The notes under the pieces were generated by a model. That model made no database searches. It worked only from the letters and a program-made list of their open reading frames with translations, and was not told where the DNA came from. This document shows, piece after piece, positions 1-8,485 of a stretch of 24,242 nt of DNA. Source of the DNA: Bacteroidaceae bacterium (GTDB taxonomy: Bacteria > Bacteroidota > Bacteroidia > Bacteroidales > Bacteroidaceae); the NCBI GenBank assembly GCA_023227685.1, contig JALNVG010000013.1, positions 1 through 24,242 on the forward strand, read 5' to 3'. How positions within the stretch are numbered: position 1 is the first letter of the stretch; every line of letters begins with the position of its first letter. The position numbers and the translations under genes were made by a program.

Positions 1-1100
1 CAGAAAAAGAAGGTATATTAAATTTTATAATCAAGAATTCGGGCAAAGGACTTACAAAACAACAAATGTCGGAATTGTTTGATCGTCATAAGACTTTTGA
101 TACTCCGAATATCGGCAATGCCGCTAGCCATGGAATCGGTTTGAATATAACAAAAAATCTAGTAGGACATCTTGGAGGACAGATCAATGTAAGTAGCGAA
201 TTGGGTAAATATGTACAATTTTCTATGCAAATTCCTCCGTTAAATATTAGTACGGTACAAATGATAAATAATTCTGAGGATAAGACGAATAGTGTTAATG
301 ATAAACATGATTCTTCAGAATCTGAAAAAGATATAAAGGACACTGAAGTATTGATCATTGAGGATGAAACAAATATCCGAAATATATTAAAGGATATTCT
401 ATCAAATTATAAAGTAAGTGAAGCAAAAGATGGGAAAGAAGCTCTTGAAAGGATGACATTAAATCATCCGGCTATAATTATTAGTGATATAATTATGCCT
501 AATATGGATGGAATTGCTTTGATAGATAAGTTAAAGTCTGATCCTAAAACAAGTTATATTCCTATTATTGGAATTTCAGCAAAGGTTTCAATTGAAGATC
601 AGATCAATGCTTATAATCATGGGGCCGATGCATATATAACAAAGCCGTTTTATCCGAAACAAGTCTTGTCTACTGTAGAAAATTTATTATCCAGACAAGC
701 TTTATTAAAAGACTATTTTAATTCAAGTCTATCTTCTATCAAATTGAAAAATGGAATTGTTGTTCGTTCCGAAGATGAAGAGTTAATTAGAAAAATGATG
801 GATTTTATTAATAGCAATATTGACGATGAATCATTAACACCTTCTTCCGTTGCTGATTATTTGGGAATAAGTAAGGCTACTTTGTATCGTAAATTTAAAG
901 AAATAACAGATAAAACGCCAAGCGAATTTATTCGTAATATGAGAATTGAATCTGCTGCTAAATTGTTAAAAACGACAAAATTAACGGTTTCAGAAATAAC
1001 ATATAAAGTCGGATTTTCAAGTAAATCGTATTTCTATAAAGAGTTCTTTAAAAAATACAGTGTCTCTCCGAAAGATTATCGAGATAATGAAACATTATAA
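1..1100 (+). CDS. Hybrid two-component system regulator, 3' part (HATPase - receiver - AraC HTH)
   Basis: The reading frame is open from the left edge, so the gene begins upstream; the first in-window ATG (66) lies inside the kinase ATPase domain and is not the start. In order, the visible protein has the end of a HATPase domain (G1-like box NSGKGL at bases 36-53, G2 box SHGIGL), a linker, a receiver domain with the phosphoacceptor Asp in ISDIIMPNMDG (Asp codon 486-488) and a conserved Lys in TKPF, and a C-terminal AraC-type double helix-turn-helix from about base 780. This is the one-protein sensor/regulator architecture common in Bacteroides, where a periplasmic sensor, kinase, receiver and DNA-binding domain are fused. 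The sensor part is outside the window, so the ligand cannot be inferred. The G1 box has Asn where Asp is usual. It converges with the patatin gene. Confidence 0.93.
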   Translation, partial: EKEGILNFIIKNSGKGLTKQQMSELFDRHKTFDTPNIGNAASHGIGLNITKNLVGHLGGQINVSSELGKYVQFSMQIPPLNISTVQMINNSEDKTNSVNDKHDSSESEKDIKDTEVLIIEDETNIRNILKDILSNYKVSEAKDGKEALERMTLNHPAIIISDIIMPNMDGIALIDKLKSDPKTSYIPIIGISAKVSIEDQINAYNHGADAYITKPFYPKQVLSTVENLLSRQALLKDYFNSSLSSIKLKNGIVVRSEDEELIRKMMDFINSNIDDESLTPSSVADYLGISKATLYRKFKEITDKTPSEFIRNMRIESAAKLLKTTKLTVSEITYKVGFSSKSYFYKEFFKKYSVSPKDYRDNETL

Positions 1101-1180
1101 AAGTCTTGAAATAGTCTTATATCTGAATAGGATGACAGCATTTTGTCTTTTTATAAATATAAATCATTGTACATTGATTA

Positions 1181-3391
1181 TTAGAAATAATATCCAATAT
1201 TAATATAGACCCCCACTTTTTTTGTTCTTCCGGAATATCCCATAATGAATTCAAGCGGACCAAAGACGCTATCCATTCCGTAGCCTATACTGGAACCGAA
1301 AAAGCTTTCTCCTTTTAGGATATCCAAGAAATGGCTATCCATCATTGCATAGTCTATATTTAGTGTGATATAATGAATACTACCCATGCGTTGACGTAAT
1401 TTTATGGACGATATTACGATTGAATTATCGATAATTTCCGATCTGTTTATACCGGAAAAAGGTAGTTCTTGCGGACAGTATTGACCAAATATATTTCCTC
1501 CTATAACGTTGAGAGATGAGTAGGCAATGTTGTGCCCTAAAAGTGCACGTCCATAGATTGAAGGCAGAATGGAGAATCTGTAAGAAAGTGGAATGACCGT
1601 TTCCCATGAAGCGTTGAGTACAGAAAACGGATTTTTTAACCTGAACAGCTTTGGGGGGCATACGGCATAATAAGCACTGACGTTATGGCCTTTTGAAGGG
1701 AAATTGATTTTGTTTAACGAATTAAATTCAAGTTTGGCATAATAGCTGAAGTAGTGTTCCGAACCAGGATCTAACTCTATATCTTTATTTCGGTATAAGA
1801 AATCCTGATAGTTGAAATACTCATATTTAACCCCTAGACCGTAACACCAATTTTTGAACCATACATCAGAAAATCCAAATTCACATTCATGATAATTGTA
1901 AGTTGAACTGTATGAATGGTCCCCTTTATTATATATATCTATTTCATTGTGTTGAAATTCGTAAGAAAGGTTTATTTTATTTCCTTCCAATGGTTGGATG
2001 TTACAATCCATTCGGGCGGAGTAACGTTTACCTAGGCGTCCCGTGACAGAAAGGGTTGCTGGTAATCCTATCCGGAAAATTGTATTCATATTTAATATCA
2101 TTGAAGCAATTTCTTCTGAATCGAAACGGGCACCGAGATTGATGTTTTTGTCTTTTCGCTCCACAAGTAGAAAATTGAGGTGATAACCATTCTCTGTTTC
2201 TATCAGCTTGTAGTTGGCGTCTAAGTATGATTTGACGCCACGCAACATATTCATAGCCTGATTAATTTGTGTGATACTGATGTCGGTATGTTGTTTTAAG
2301 TTGCATTTCTTGATTAACCATATTTTGTCTATATTGCTAATACCAGAGAAGGTGATAGAGTCAACATATATCTTTTGCGTGTCTTTTACACAGATATAAC
2401 TGGAATGTTTGTTCGGTTGATAATCCGGAGCCAGTCCGATTTTTTCTTTCAATTCCATTAATGAGGACCATTTGGCACGAGCAGCTTTTTCACCACGATT
2501 TATCAAGGTATCGATAGCTTCGAGTGAGAAACTTGCTGATGAATAACCCTTTACGTTCACTTTAATATAGGTGTCGGTCATGTCTACATTTTTCTGATAA
2601 TTACCTTGACAGGCGATGTCGACAATTTGTCCGAGGATATCTCCGGCGGTCTTTAATTCATCGGCCTTTTTCATGTTGCTTTTCACGTCTATACCGATCA
2701 CGTAATCTGCCCCCATAGCTTTAGCTACATCAACAGGATAATTATCAATCATGCCGCCATCTACTAATACCATGCCATTGATACGAACCGGGGTGAATAT
2801 ACCGGGAATTGCCATGCTGGAACGCATAGCTGTGGCTAGGTTTCCGTTATGAAAAACGACCATGTCACCATTGACTACATTGCATGATACACAAGCAAAA
2901 GGTATAGGTAGTTCATTGAAATCTATCGAATCGTGGTAGCCTATGGTTAAATTGGAAAATAGGTTGCCCAGATTCTTGCCTTTAATCAATCCGCCTCTTG
3001 CTATCTCCGAAGGGTTCTTGACGAAGGAGGCGGAGAGGAGATATTTTTCGGAACGTTCTCGTTCGGCAAGTGACATATCACTGGGCTTGACACGGTCAGT
3101 AAGTAAGAAATTCCAGTCTTGCTTACGCACCAAACTGTCCAACTGATGGGCTCTGTATCCGATGGAATATAGTCCGCCAACTATAGCTCCCATACTTGTA
3201 CCAACGATATAATCAATGGGTATTCCCGCTTCTTCAATCACCTTAAGGGCTCCTATATCGGCCATCCCCTTGGCGCCGCCGCCGCTGAAGACTACCGCTA
3301 CTTTCTTTCTTCCCAATTCATTGTCGGCTGTTATTGATGTATTAACAAGGAAAAGAAGAAGCAATAATATGGGTAACTTTTGTTTTTTCAT
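1181..3391 (-). CDS. Patatin-like phospholipase with C-terminal BamA/D15-type outer-membrane barrel
   Basis: A 736-residue protein with a signal peptide (MKKQKLPILLLLLFLVNTSITA). The patatin domain spans about residues 28-320: the oxyanion loop GGGAKG is at 37-42, the nucleophile Ser66 lies in GTSMG, and the second dyad residue Asp211 lies in VDGG. Residues about 340-410 look POTRA-like. The rest is rich in alternating aromatic beta strands and ends with an aromatic residue (GYYF), as outer-membrane barrel proteins do. The plan matches PlpD-like (type Vd) patatin-barrel proteins, in which the lipase domain is linked to its own barrel. Lipid acyl hydrolase activity is expected from the intact dyad; the substrate is unknown. 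In related Bacteroidetes proteins the passenger is not necessarily released. The ATG at 3391 is followed directly by the signal peptide. It is divergent from pfp with both promoters in a 158-bp gap. Confidence 0.9.
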   Translation of the reverse strand: MKKQKLPILLLLLFLVNTSITADNELGRKKVAVVFSGGGAKGMADIGALKVIEEAGIPIDYIVGTSMGAIVGGLYSIGYRAHQLDSLVRKQDWNFLLTDRVKPSDMSLAERERSEKYLLSASFVKNPSEIARGGLIKGKNLGNLFSNLTIGYHDSIDFNELPIPFACVSCNVVNGDMVVFHNGNLATAMRSSMAIPGIFTPVRINGMVLVDGGMIDNYPVDVAKAMGADYVIGIDVKSNMKKADELKTAGDILGQIVDIACQGNYQKNVDMTDTYIKVNVKGYSSASFSLEAIDTLINRGEKAARAKWSSLMELKEKIGLAPDYQPNKHSSYICVKDTQKIYVDSITFSGISNIDKIWLIKKCNLKQHTDISITQINQAMNMLRGVKSYLDANYKLIETENGYHLNFLLVERKDKNINLGARFDSEEIASMILNMNTIFRIGLPATLSVTGRLGKRYSARMDCNIQPLEGNKINLSYEFQHNEIDIYNKGDHSYSSTYNYHECEFGFSDVWFKNWCYGLGVKYEYFNYQDFLYRNKDIELDPGSEHYFSYYAKLEFNSLNKINFPSKGHNVSAYYAVCPPKLFRLKNPFSVLNASWETVIPLSYRFSILPSIYGRALLGHNIAYSSLNVIGGNIFGQYCPQELPFSGINRSEIIDNSIVISSIKLRQRMGSIHYITLNIDYAMMDSHFLDILKGESFFGSSIGYGMDSVFGPLEFIMGYSGRTKKVGVYINIGYYF

Positions 3392-3425
3392 TTGCCAAAT
3401 ACTCTAATAATACTCTATTTGCTAA

Positions 3426-3433
3426 CAAATATA
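3426..3433 (-). promoter_or_regulatory. Candidate -7 promoter element for the patatin-barrel gene
   Basis: On the minus strand this reads TATATTTG, a full match to the Bacteroides -7 consensus TAnnTTTG, about 35 bp upstream of the ATG at 3391. No good -33 TTTG was found at the usual spacing, so confidence is moderate. Confidence 0.42.
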
Positions 3434-3467
3434 CATATTTATTTTCTTAGAATTGGTGATTTCCTTT

Positions 3468-3475
3468 TATATTTG
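3468..3475 (+). promoter_or_regulatory. Candidate -7 promoter element for pfp
   Basis: TATATTTG matches the Bacteroides -7 consensus TAnnTTTG and would give a 5' leader of about 65-70 nt before the ATG at 3550. A convincing -33 element is not visible. It faces away from the minus-strand element at 3426-3433, so the two would form a compact divergent promoter pair. Confidence 0.42.
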
Positions 3476-3549
3476 AGAAAAAAATGCGAAATTTGCATTG
3501 TAAAATTCTAAGTTTAAAACATTATCAAACCTTTAAAACATAAATAAAA

Positions 3550-5202
3550 ATGACAAAAAGTGCATTACAAATTGCTAGAGCCGCATATATGCCCAAGCTC
3601 CCCAAAGCATTGGCCGAGGGCCCGGTAAGGGCCGTGGAAGGCATGCCTACACAGTCTGTAGCCGATCAAGATGAAGTAAAGGCCTTGTTTCCCAATACTT
3701 ACGGGCTGCCTGTGGTTACTTTTGTAAATGGCAAGGCGGTGAAGTTACCTGCCATGAATGTAGGTGTAATTCTTTCAGGCGGACAAGCTCCCGGCGGACA
3801 CAACGTGATTGCCGGTTTGTTTGACGGACTAAAGAAGTTGAATCCTGCCAACAAATTGTATGGTTTCATTCTTGGTCCCGGCGGATTGGTTGACCATAGT
3901 TATAAGGAACTGACCGGAAATATCATTGACGAGTACCGAAATACCGGCGGCTTCGATATGATCGGTTCCGGACGTACGAAATTGGAAACTGTTGAACAGT
4001 TTGAAAAGGGCTATGAGATTATCAAAGAGTTGGATATCAAGGCTCTTGTTATGATCGGTGGCGATGATTCCAATACCAATGCTTGTGTTCTTGCCGAATA
4101 TTTTGCTGCCAAACATTATGGTGTACAAGTAATCGGTTGCCCGAAGACCATTGACGGTGATTTGAAAAACGATATGATTGAGACCTCTTTCGGTTTCGAT
4201 ACAGCTTGTAAGACTTATGCTGAAGTGATAGGTAATATTGAGCGTGATTGTAATTCTGCCCGCAAATATTGGCATTTCATCAAACTGATGGGACGCTCAG
4301 CTTCTCATATTGCTTTGGAATGTGCTTTGCAGGTTCAACCCAATATTTGTATTATTTCTGAGGAAGTTGAAGAGAAAAACATGTCTCTTGATGATATTGT
4401 GACTTCGATAGCAAAGGTTGTTGCCGCACGTGCTGCTCAAGGAAATAATTTCGGTACCGTATTAATTCCCGAAGGTCTGATTGAATTTATCCCTGCTATG
4501 AAACGACTGATTGAGGAATTGAATGATTTTCTGGCAATTAACCAGGAAGAGTTCAGTCATATCAAACGTTCTCATCAGCGTGATTATATCATCAGCAAAT
4601 TGTCTAAAGAAAATTCTGATGTATTTGCAAGTTTGCCCGAAGGAGTCTCACGTCAGTTAACAATGGATCGCGATCCTCACGGAAATGTTCAGGTTTCATT
4701 GATTGAAACAGAAAAGTTGCTTTCTGAAATGGTTGGCATCAAATTGGCTCAATGGAAGATCGAAGGTAAATACGTGGGTAAATTTGCCGCTTTACATCAT
4801 TTCTTCGGATATGAAGGCCGTTGTGCTGCTCCTTCTAATTTCGATTCCGATTATTGTTATTCATTAGGTTACACAGCTTCTGAACTGATAGCCAATGGGA
4901 AGACCGGTTTTATGGCTTCCGTACGTAACACCACAGCTCCGGCAAGCGAGTGGACTGCCGGTGGTATACCTATCACAATGATGCTGAATATGGAACGTCG
5001 TAACGGTAAGATGAAACCGGTGATCAAGAAAGCTTTGGTTACTTTGGACGGTGCTCCTTTCAAAGCCTTTGCTGCGCAGCGTGACCGTTGGGCTATTGAG
5101 ACCGATTACGTTTATCCGGGTCCTATTCAATATTTCGGATCAGCAGAGGTTTGTGACCAACCGACTAAAACGTTACAGTTGGAACAACAAATGAAGAAAT
5201 AG
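3550..5202 (+). CDS. pfp: Pyrophosphate-dependent 6-phosphofructokinase (long type)
   Basis: A 550-residue enzyme that phosphorylates fructose 6-phosphate reversibly with PPi in glycolysis/gluconeogenesis, in the cytoplasm. Visible motifs are GGQAPGGHN at 77-85, GGDDSNTNA at 170-178 and PKTIDGDLKN at 198-207, with MGR at 247-249 for sugar phosphate binding. The Asp in GGDD (where ATP enzymes have Gly) and the Lys of PKTIDGD are the known hallmarks of PPi specificity. The length (about 550 against about 320 for ATP-PfkA) places it in the long clade with plant PFP and spirochaete enzymes. The start is the ATG at 3550 in an A-rich context. The gene is codon-biased and richer in GC than the flanking kinase genes, as expected of a highly expressed housekeeping gene. 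It appears to be followed by its own terminator hairpin at 5239-5286. Confidence 0.96.
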   Translation: MTKSALQIARAAYMPKLPKALAEGPVRAVEGMPTQSVADQDEVKALFPNTYGLPVVTFVNGKAVKLPAMNVGVILSGGQAPGGHNVIAGLFDGLKKLNPANKLYGFILGPGGLVDHSYKELTGNIIDEYRNTGGFDMIGSGRTKLETVEQFEKGYEIIKELDIKALVMIGGDDSNTNACVLAEYFAAKHYGVQVIGCPKTIDGDLKNDMIETSFGFDTACKTYAEVIGNIERDCNSARKYWHFIKLMGRSASHIALECALQVQPNICIISEEVEEKNMSLDDIVTSIAKVVAARAAQGNNFGTVLIPEGLIEFIPAMKRLIEELNDFLAINQEEFSHIKRSHQRDYIISKLSKENSDVFASLPEGVSRQLTMDRDPHGNVQVSLIETEKLLSEMVGIKLAQWKIEGKYVGKFAALHHFFGYEGRCAAPSNFDSDYCYSLGYTASELIANGKTGFMASVRNTTAPASEWTAGGIPITMMLNMERRNGKMKPVIKKALVTLDGAPFKAFAAQRDRWAIETDYVYPGPIQYFGSAEVCDQPTKTLQLEQQMKK

Positions 5203-5238
5203 TTGATAGATTACTGTTGCTTGAACTTTATAAAAACA

Positions 5239-5286
5239 GACGGGTGCAGGTATTGAATGACATTGCTTGCATTCGTCCGATTTTTT
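5239..5286 (+). terminator. Rho-independent terminator after pfp
   Basis: GACGGGTGCAGGTA (5239-5252) pairs with TGCTTGCATTCGTC (5264-5277) around an 11-nt loop, using four G-U wobbles, followed by CGA and a run of six T (5281-5286). The wobbles work only in plus-strand RNA, so the terminator is directional and would serve pfp. Confidence 0.6.
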
Positions 5287-5324
5287 ATATTAATGATTAA
5301 TTGTTTCTTTATACCCCATCAAAT

Positions 5325-6245
5325 ATGTTCTCTTCATCTAAACCTTCACCGCGCAGAAAAACGACGCATAATCGGACTACCCGAAAAGCATCTGCTTCGA
5401 AGAGATCATCATCTGCTATTGTTCATAAAAAGAGTAAATCTTCTAAAAAATATTTTTCACGGAAACGCCGCAAAGAATCGCGAAACATGCCTTTGTGGCT
5501 TCGAAACCTGTTGGCTATTTTGATTGCGATACTTTTTAGTTATACTTTTTATCATTTCTTTATCAGTCCTTATTCTTATCGTTGGAAAGCTTGCGACGGA
5601 CGCAAAGAATACGGCGTATGTCTGCCTTGCGGGTATGCGGTGCATGGCATTGACATTTCACATTATCAGGATAATATAAATTGGGATACATTGGTTAGTC
5701 GTCAAAATGAGGCTTTTCCGATATGCTTTGTCTTTATCAAGGCTACTGAAGGACGGGATCATGGAGATGCGGCTTTTTATAGAAATTTCAGGGAGGCACG
5801 TAGCCACGGGTTTATTTGCGGTGCCTATCATTTTTATAATCCCAATAGCGATGCATTACAACAAGCAAATTTTTTTATCCATACGGTAAAACTTGAGCCT
5901 GGCGACCTTCCTCCCGTACTGGATGTGGAAAGTAAGGGGCATAATAACAAAAATGAGCTACAACGGAATGTGAAATTGTGGTTGGAAAGGGTGGGAGCAC
6001 ATTATGGTGTAAAACCGATTCTTTATACTTCTTATAAATTCAGAAATAGTTATCTGAATGATTCTTTGTTTAATAGTTATCCTTATTGGATTGCTCACTA
6101 TTATGTGGATTCCATTACCTATAAAAGATCGTGGAAGTTTTGGCAACATTCTAACGTCGGATCGGTGCCTGGCATCAGGCGAAATGTAGATTTGAATGTT
6201 TTTAACGGTTCACTGGAAGAATTGATGGATATGACTTTAAAATAA
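5325..6245 (+). CDS. Membrane-anchored glycoside hydrolase family 25 lysozyme
   Basis: With the ATG at 5325 the protein has 306 residues; the longer frame begins at a TTG (5301) and is not needed. Residues 1-58 are very rich in Lys, Arg and Ser, followed by a membrane segment at about 60-80, so it should be a type II inner-membrane protein with its catalytic domain in the periplasm. The GH25 domain starts at HGIDISHYQ (Asp110), continues with FVFIKATEG and GAYHFYNP, carries the DxE motif LDVE (Asp200, Glu202), and has KPILYTS, YWIAHYY and WKFWQHS further on. GH25 enzymes are N-acetylmuramidases cleaving MurNAc-GlcNAc in peptidoglycan. The catalytic acids are present, so activity is expected. 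Bacterial GH25 genes can be phage-derived, but no phage genes are nearby and the anchor suggests a cell-wall remodelling role. It lies 122 bp after pfp across a terminator. Confidence 0.9.
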   Translation: MFSSSKPSPRRKTTHNRTTRKASASKRSSSAIVHKKSKSSKKYFSRKRRKESRNMPLWLRNLLAILIAILFSYTFYHFFISPYSYRWKACDGRKEYGVCLPCGYAVHGIDISHYQDNINWDTLVSRQNEAFPICFVFIKATEGRDHGDAAFYRNFREARSHGFICGAYHFYNPNSDALQQANFFIHTVKLEPGDLPPVLDVESKGHNNKNELQRNVKLWLERVGAHYGVKPILYTSYKFRNSYLNDSLFNSYPYWIAHYYVDSITYKRSWKFWQHSNVGSVPGIRRNVDLNVFNGSLEELMDMTLK

Positions 6246-6248
6246 AAT

Positions 6249-6282
6249 AATAGGACAAACTTAATAAAAAGTTTGCCCTATT
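6249..6282 (-). terminator. Bidirectional hairpin terminator between the convergent GH25 and TonB receptor genes
   Basis: A 14-bp inverted repeat (AATAGGACAAACTT / AAGTTTGCCCTATT) flanks the loop AATAAA. One position is an A-C mismatch in plus-strand RNA but a G-U pair in minus-strand RNA, so it is slightly stronger for the receptor transcript. A-rich and T-rich flanks fit use in both directions. Confidence 0.7.
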
Positions 6283-6307
6283 ATATTTATATAAATCTAG
6301 AAAAATT

Positions 6308-8362
6308 TTAGAATATCTTCCATGAAATACCTGCATTTACCCAAATACCAGGTTGGGGAACGTTACCCTGATCACAGTAGGTCTTGTCCAATAAATTGTT
6401 GGCTTCTACAAATAATTTATATTTTGGAGCACTCCAGTTCAATTTCAAGTCAAGAAGACCGTAAGGATTATAGTTTACAATGCCCACTTCTTTTTTGTTA
6501 ACATATTTTTTGTAACTACCTATGCGGTCTTCCCATCGAAAGGCCCAGCTGGCAGTAAGTCGGTTCCAGATGCGATGATCAAGTAAAACAACGACTTTGT
6601 TTCTCAAATAATCAAGCGCATATTCTGAAACGTAATTATCAGATGTTTCCTTATTCTGATGAATATAATTATATCCTGCGTAGAACCGCCGGATAAATAC
6701 TTGTTCGTTCATCATTTGATTAAAGTTCAACGTAAAGCTGAGCTCTGCTCCGGTAGATTTTATATAACTAAGGTTAATTGCTTTCCATACACTTTCACCT
6801 TCGGCTTGCATCCAGTCAATCATGTTTTTACCATGATGATAATAAACGTCAGCTCGGACTTGTATACCGGGGGTTTGATATTTTGTACCGACTTCGAAGG
6901 CTTGCATTTTCTCGGGTTCCAGATCTTTATTTCCCAAATTAGTTTTGCTCGAATAATATAGTTCCGTAGGTGTTGGCATACGGAACGAGGTATTCCATGA
7001 TGCATAAAATTTCCAAGCATTAGTAGGTTGATAGTTTAAATCGGCACCGGGATAGATCTTTAATCCGTCTTCTCTTTCGGTATTTTTCGTAGCTGTTATT
7101 CCGCCGTATAAAGTAAAATGCCGAAGTTGAACAATGTGTTCTATAAAGTAATTGATGTTCGTCCTATTAAGTCCATAAGTATAAGAGCGGTTTGTTCCGT
7201 GGATATGTTTCGGCGTGTGAAGCGCTTCTCCGAGATTCGTACTAATAAGATCTTCGTTTCTCATCTCACTTCCGATAGTTGTCTTGCCAAGAATACTATT
7301 AAAGTAACCACTGATATTTAAACCGTAAACATTGGTTTTATGATAGTTATAAGGTACGTATGATTCACTACCTTTAATCAACTCGAAACGATCTTCGCCA
7401 TGCGTCCAGTAGATGCTTGGTGTAAAATGAAAGACTCCTTCGGTTTTGGCTTGTATGGAAGTGAAGTATTTGCGTGTGTGCTCAAACTGATTATCGTACA
7501 AGGCGGAATAGAAAGTATTTGAACCGTAGTTCTTGTTACTGAAACCGGCCTGCCAGTGTACATTGACTTTGGGATGTTTGTACTCGCCTTGATAGAAAGC
7601 GCGTTGCATATTATAGTTACTGTTTAACTTTCCGTCGGTACTACGGTTGTATCCGTCGCTTCGATAAATATTACCGGAGATTTGGTTACTAAGATCATTC
7701 TTTGTGAAATTAAGTCGTGCTCCAGCCGAAAAGGTACCGTAGGAGCCTCCCGAAATATGAACTTCGGCCTGACTTTTTTTGTCGGTACGTGTTACGATAT
7801 TGATGGCACCTAAAAAAGATGATGTGCCATACACACGCGCTGCGGGACCTTCAAGGATCTCAATACGTTCAATATCATTCATGTCTACAGGGAAGTCGGC
7901 CGAATTGTGGCCTGTTTGGGGATCGCAGATGTTGATGCCGTTTAGTAAGATAGTAATTTGGTCGAATGATCCTCCGCGGATACTGATGTCTGTTTGTGTA
8001 CCTTGTACACCTCTTTGACAGACATCAACGCCAATGGCATACTTTAATAAATCATTTATACTTTGCGCAGGCGCAGCAGCAATAGCCGTGCGATCGAGCA
8101 CAACAACCGTCCTTGCGGTGCGGCTCAGAGCTAGTGGCGCACGTAAGGCGGTCACTTCCACTTCATCCAATTTGTATTCTCTCGTCTGATTAGGATTCGC
8201 TGTTTGCGCAGAAATATTCTGTACATTGGCAAATGTAAGTACACAGAAGCTAACAACTCCGATGCTTACTTCCTTTTTCAGGCTAGAGAAAACAGAATAG
8301 GACTTGTGGGCGTACTGGCGAAAACGAATCGCCGACGTTAGAGTCTTTTTGTTCTCTTTCAT
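6308..8362 (-). CDS. TonB-dependent outer-membrane receptor (BtuB-like)
   Basis: The ATG at 8362 gives 684 residues. The frame extends to 8410, but a -7 promoter match (8399-8406) lies inside that extension, so 8362 is preferred. The signal peptide is unusually long: a basic, aromatic n-region (residues 1-31), then a hydrophobic core and a likely cut after SAQ (51-53). A TonB-box-like LDEVEVTA follows at 65-72, then the plug domain (about 85-195) with ISIRGGSFDQ, DPQTGHNS, IERIEILEGPA and GAINIVT, then a 22-strand-type barrel ending in WKIF. There is no carboxypeptidase-like N-terminal domain and no SusD partner, so it is not a SusC glycan porin; size and plug resemble cobalamin and siderophore receptors. 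The ligand is not shown by context: the leader is only about 30 nt, too short for a cobalamin riboswitch. Confidence 0.92.
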   Translation of the reverse strand: MKENKKTLTSAIRFRQYAHKSYSVFSSLKKEVSIGVVSFCVLTFANVQNISAQTANPNQTREYKLDEVEVTALRAPLALSRTARTVVVLDRTAIAAAPAQSINDLLKYAIGVDVCQRGVQGTQTDISIRGGSFDQITILLNGINICDPQTGHNSADFPVDMNDIERIEILEGPAARVYGTSSFLGAINIVTRTDKKSQAEVHISGGSYGTFSAGARLNFTKNDLSNQISGNIYRSDGYNRSTDGKLNSNYNMQRAFYQGEYKHPKVNVHWQAGFSNKNYGSNTFYSALYDNQFEHTRKYFTSIQAKTEGVFHFTPSIYWTHGEDRFELIKGSESYVPYNYHKTNVYGLNISGYFNSILGKTTIGSEMRNEDLISTNLGEALHTPKHIHGTNRSYTYGLNRTNINYFIEHIVQLRHFTLYGGITATKNTEREDGLKIYPGADLNYQPTNAWKFYASWNTSFRMPTPTELYYSSKTNLGNKDLEPEKMQAFEVGTKYQTPGIQVRADVYYHHGKNMIDWMQAEGESVWKAINLSYIKSTGAELSFTLNFNQMMNEQVFIRRFYAGYNYIHQNKETSDNYVSEYALDYLRNKVVVLLDHRIWNRLTASWAFRWEDRIGSYKKYVNKKEVGIVNYNPYGLLDLKLNWSAPKYKLFVEANNLLDKTYCDQGNVPQPGIWVNAGISWKIF

Positions 8363-8398
8363 TGATAATTTAAATTTGTTAATTATAAAAAACGGAGG

Positions 8399-8406
8399 CA
8401 AAGGTA
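8399..8406 (-). promoter_or_regulatory. Candidate -7 promoter element for the TonB receptor
   Basis: The minus strand reads TACCTTTG, a full match to TAnnTTTG, about 37 bp upstream of the ATG at 8362. It argues against the longer start at 8410. No clear -33 box was seen. Confidence 0.48.
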
Positions 8407-8448
8407 GCAAAAAAATAAAAGATCGTGATGTTAATCAAAAAAATGTTG

Positions 8449-8456
8449 TAGTTTTG
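8449..8456 (+). promoter_or_regulatory. Candidate -7 promoter element for the DUF2461-yhcH-glgB cluster
   Basis: TAGTTTTG matches TAnnTTTG and lies 29 bp before the ATG at 8486, a typical distance. The -33 region is weak. It is divergent from the receptor promoter at 8399-8406. Confidence 0.45.
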
Positions 8457-8485
8457 TATTCTAACAAACAGAGAATAGATAAAAC

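Noticed and set aside
1134..1152. Hairpin GACA/TGTC followed by a T run as terminator of the hybrid regulator
   Set aside because: The stem is only 4 bp, too weak to support a call.
3829..4275. 148-residue minus-strand frame
   Set aside because: It is antisense to the strongly conserved phosphofructokinase core; a shadow frame.
5325..6245. GH25 lysozyme as evidence of a prophage
   Set aside because: There are no holin, tail, integrase or attachment-site signals nearby, and the membrane anchor does not fit a phage endolysin.
8363..8398. Cobalamin riboswitch ahead of the BtuB-like receptor
   Set aside because: The inferred leader is about 30 nt, far too short for the element, and no conserved box was recognised.
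8363..8410. Upstream extension of the TonB receptor start to 8410
   Set aside because: The extra residues are not signal-like and contain a full -7 promoter match (8399-8406); the ATG at 8362 followed by basic residues fits better.
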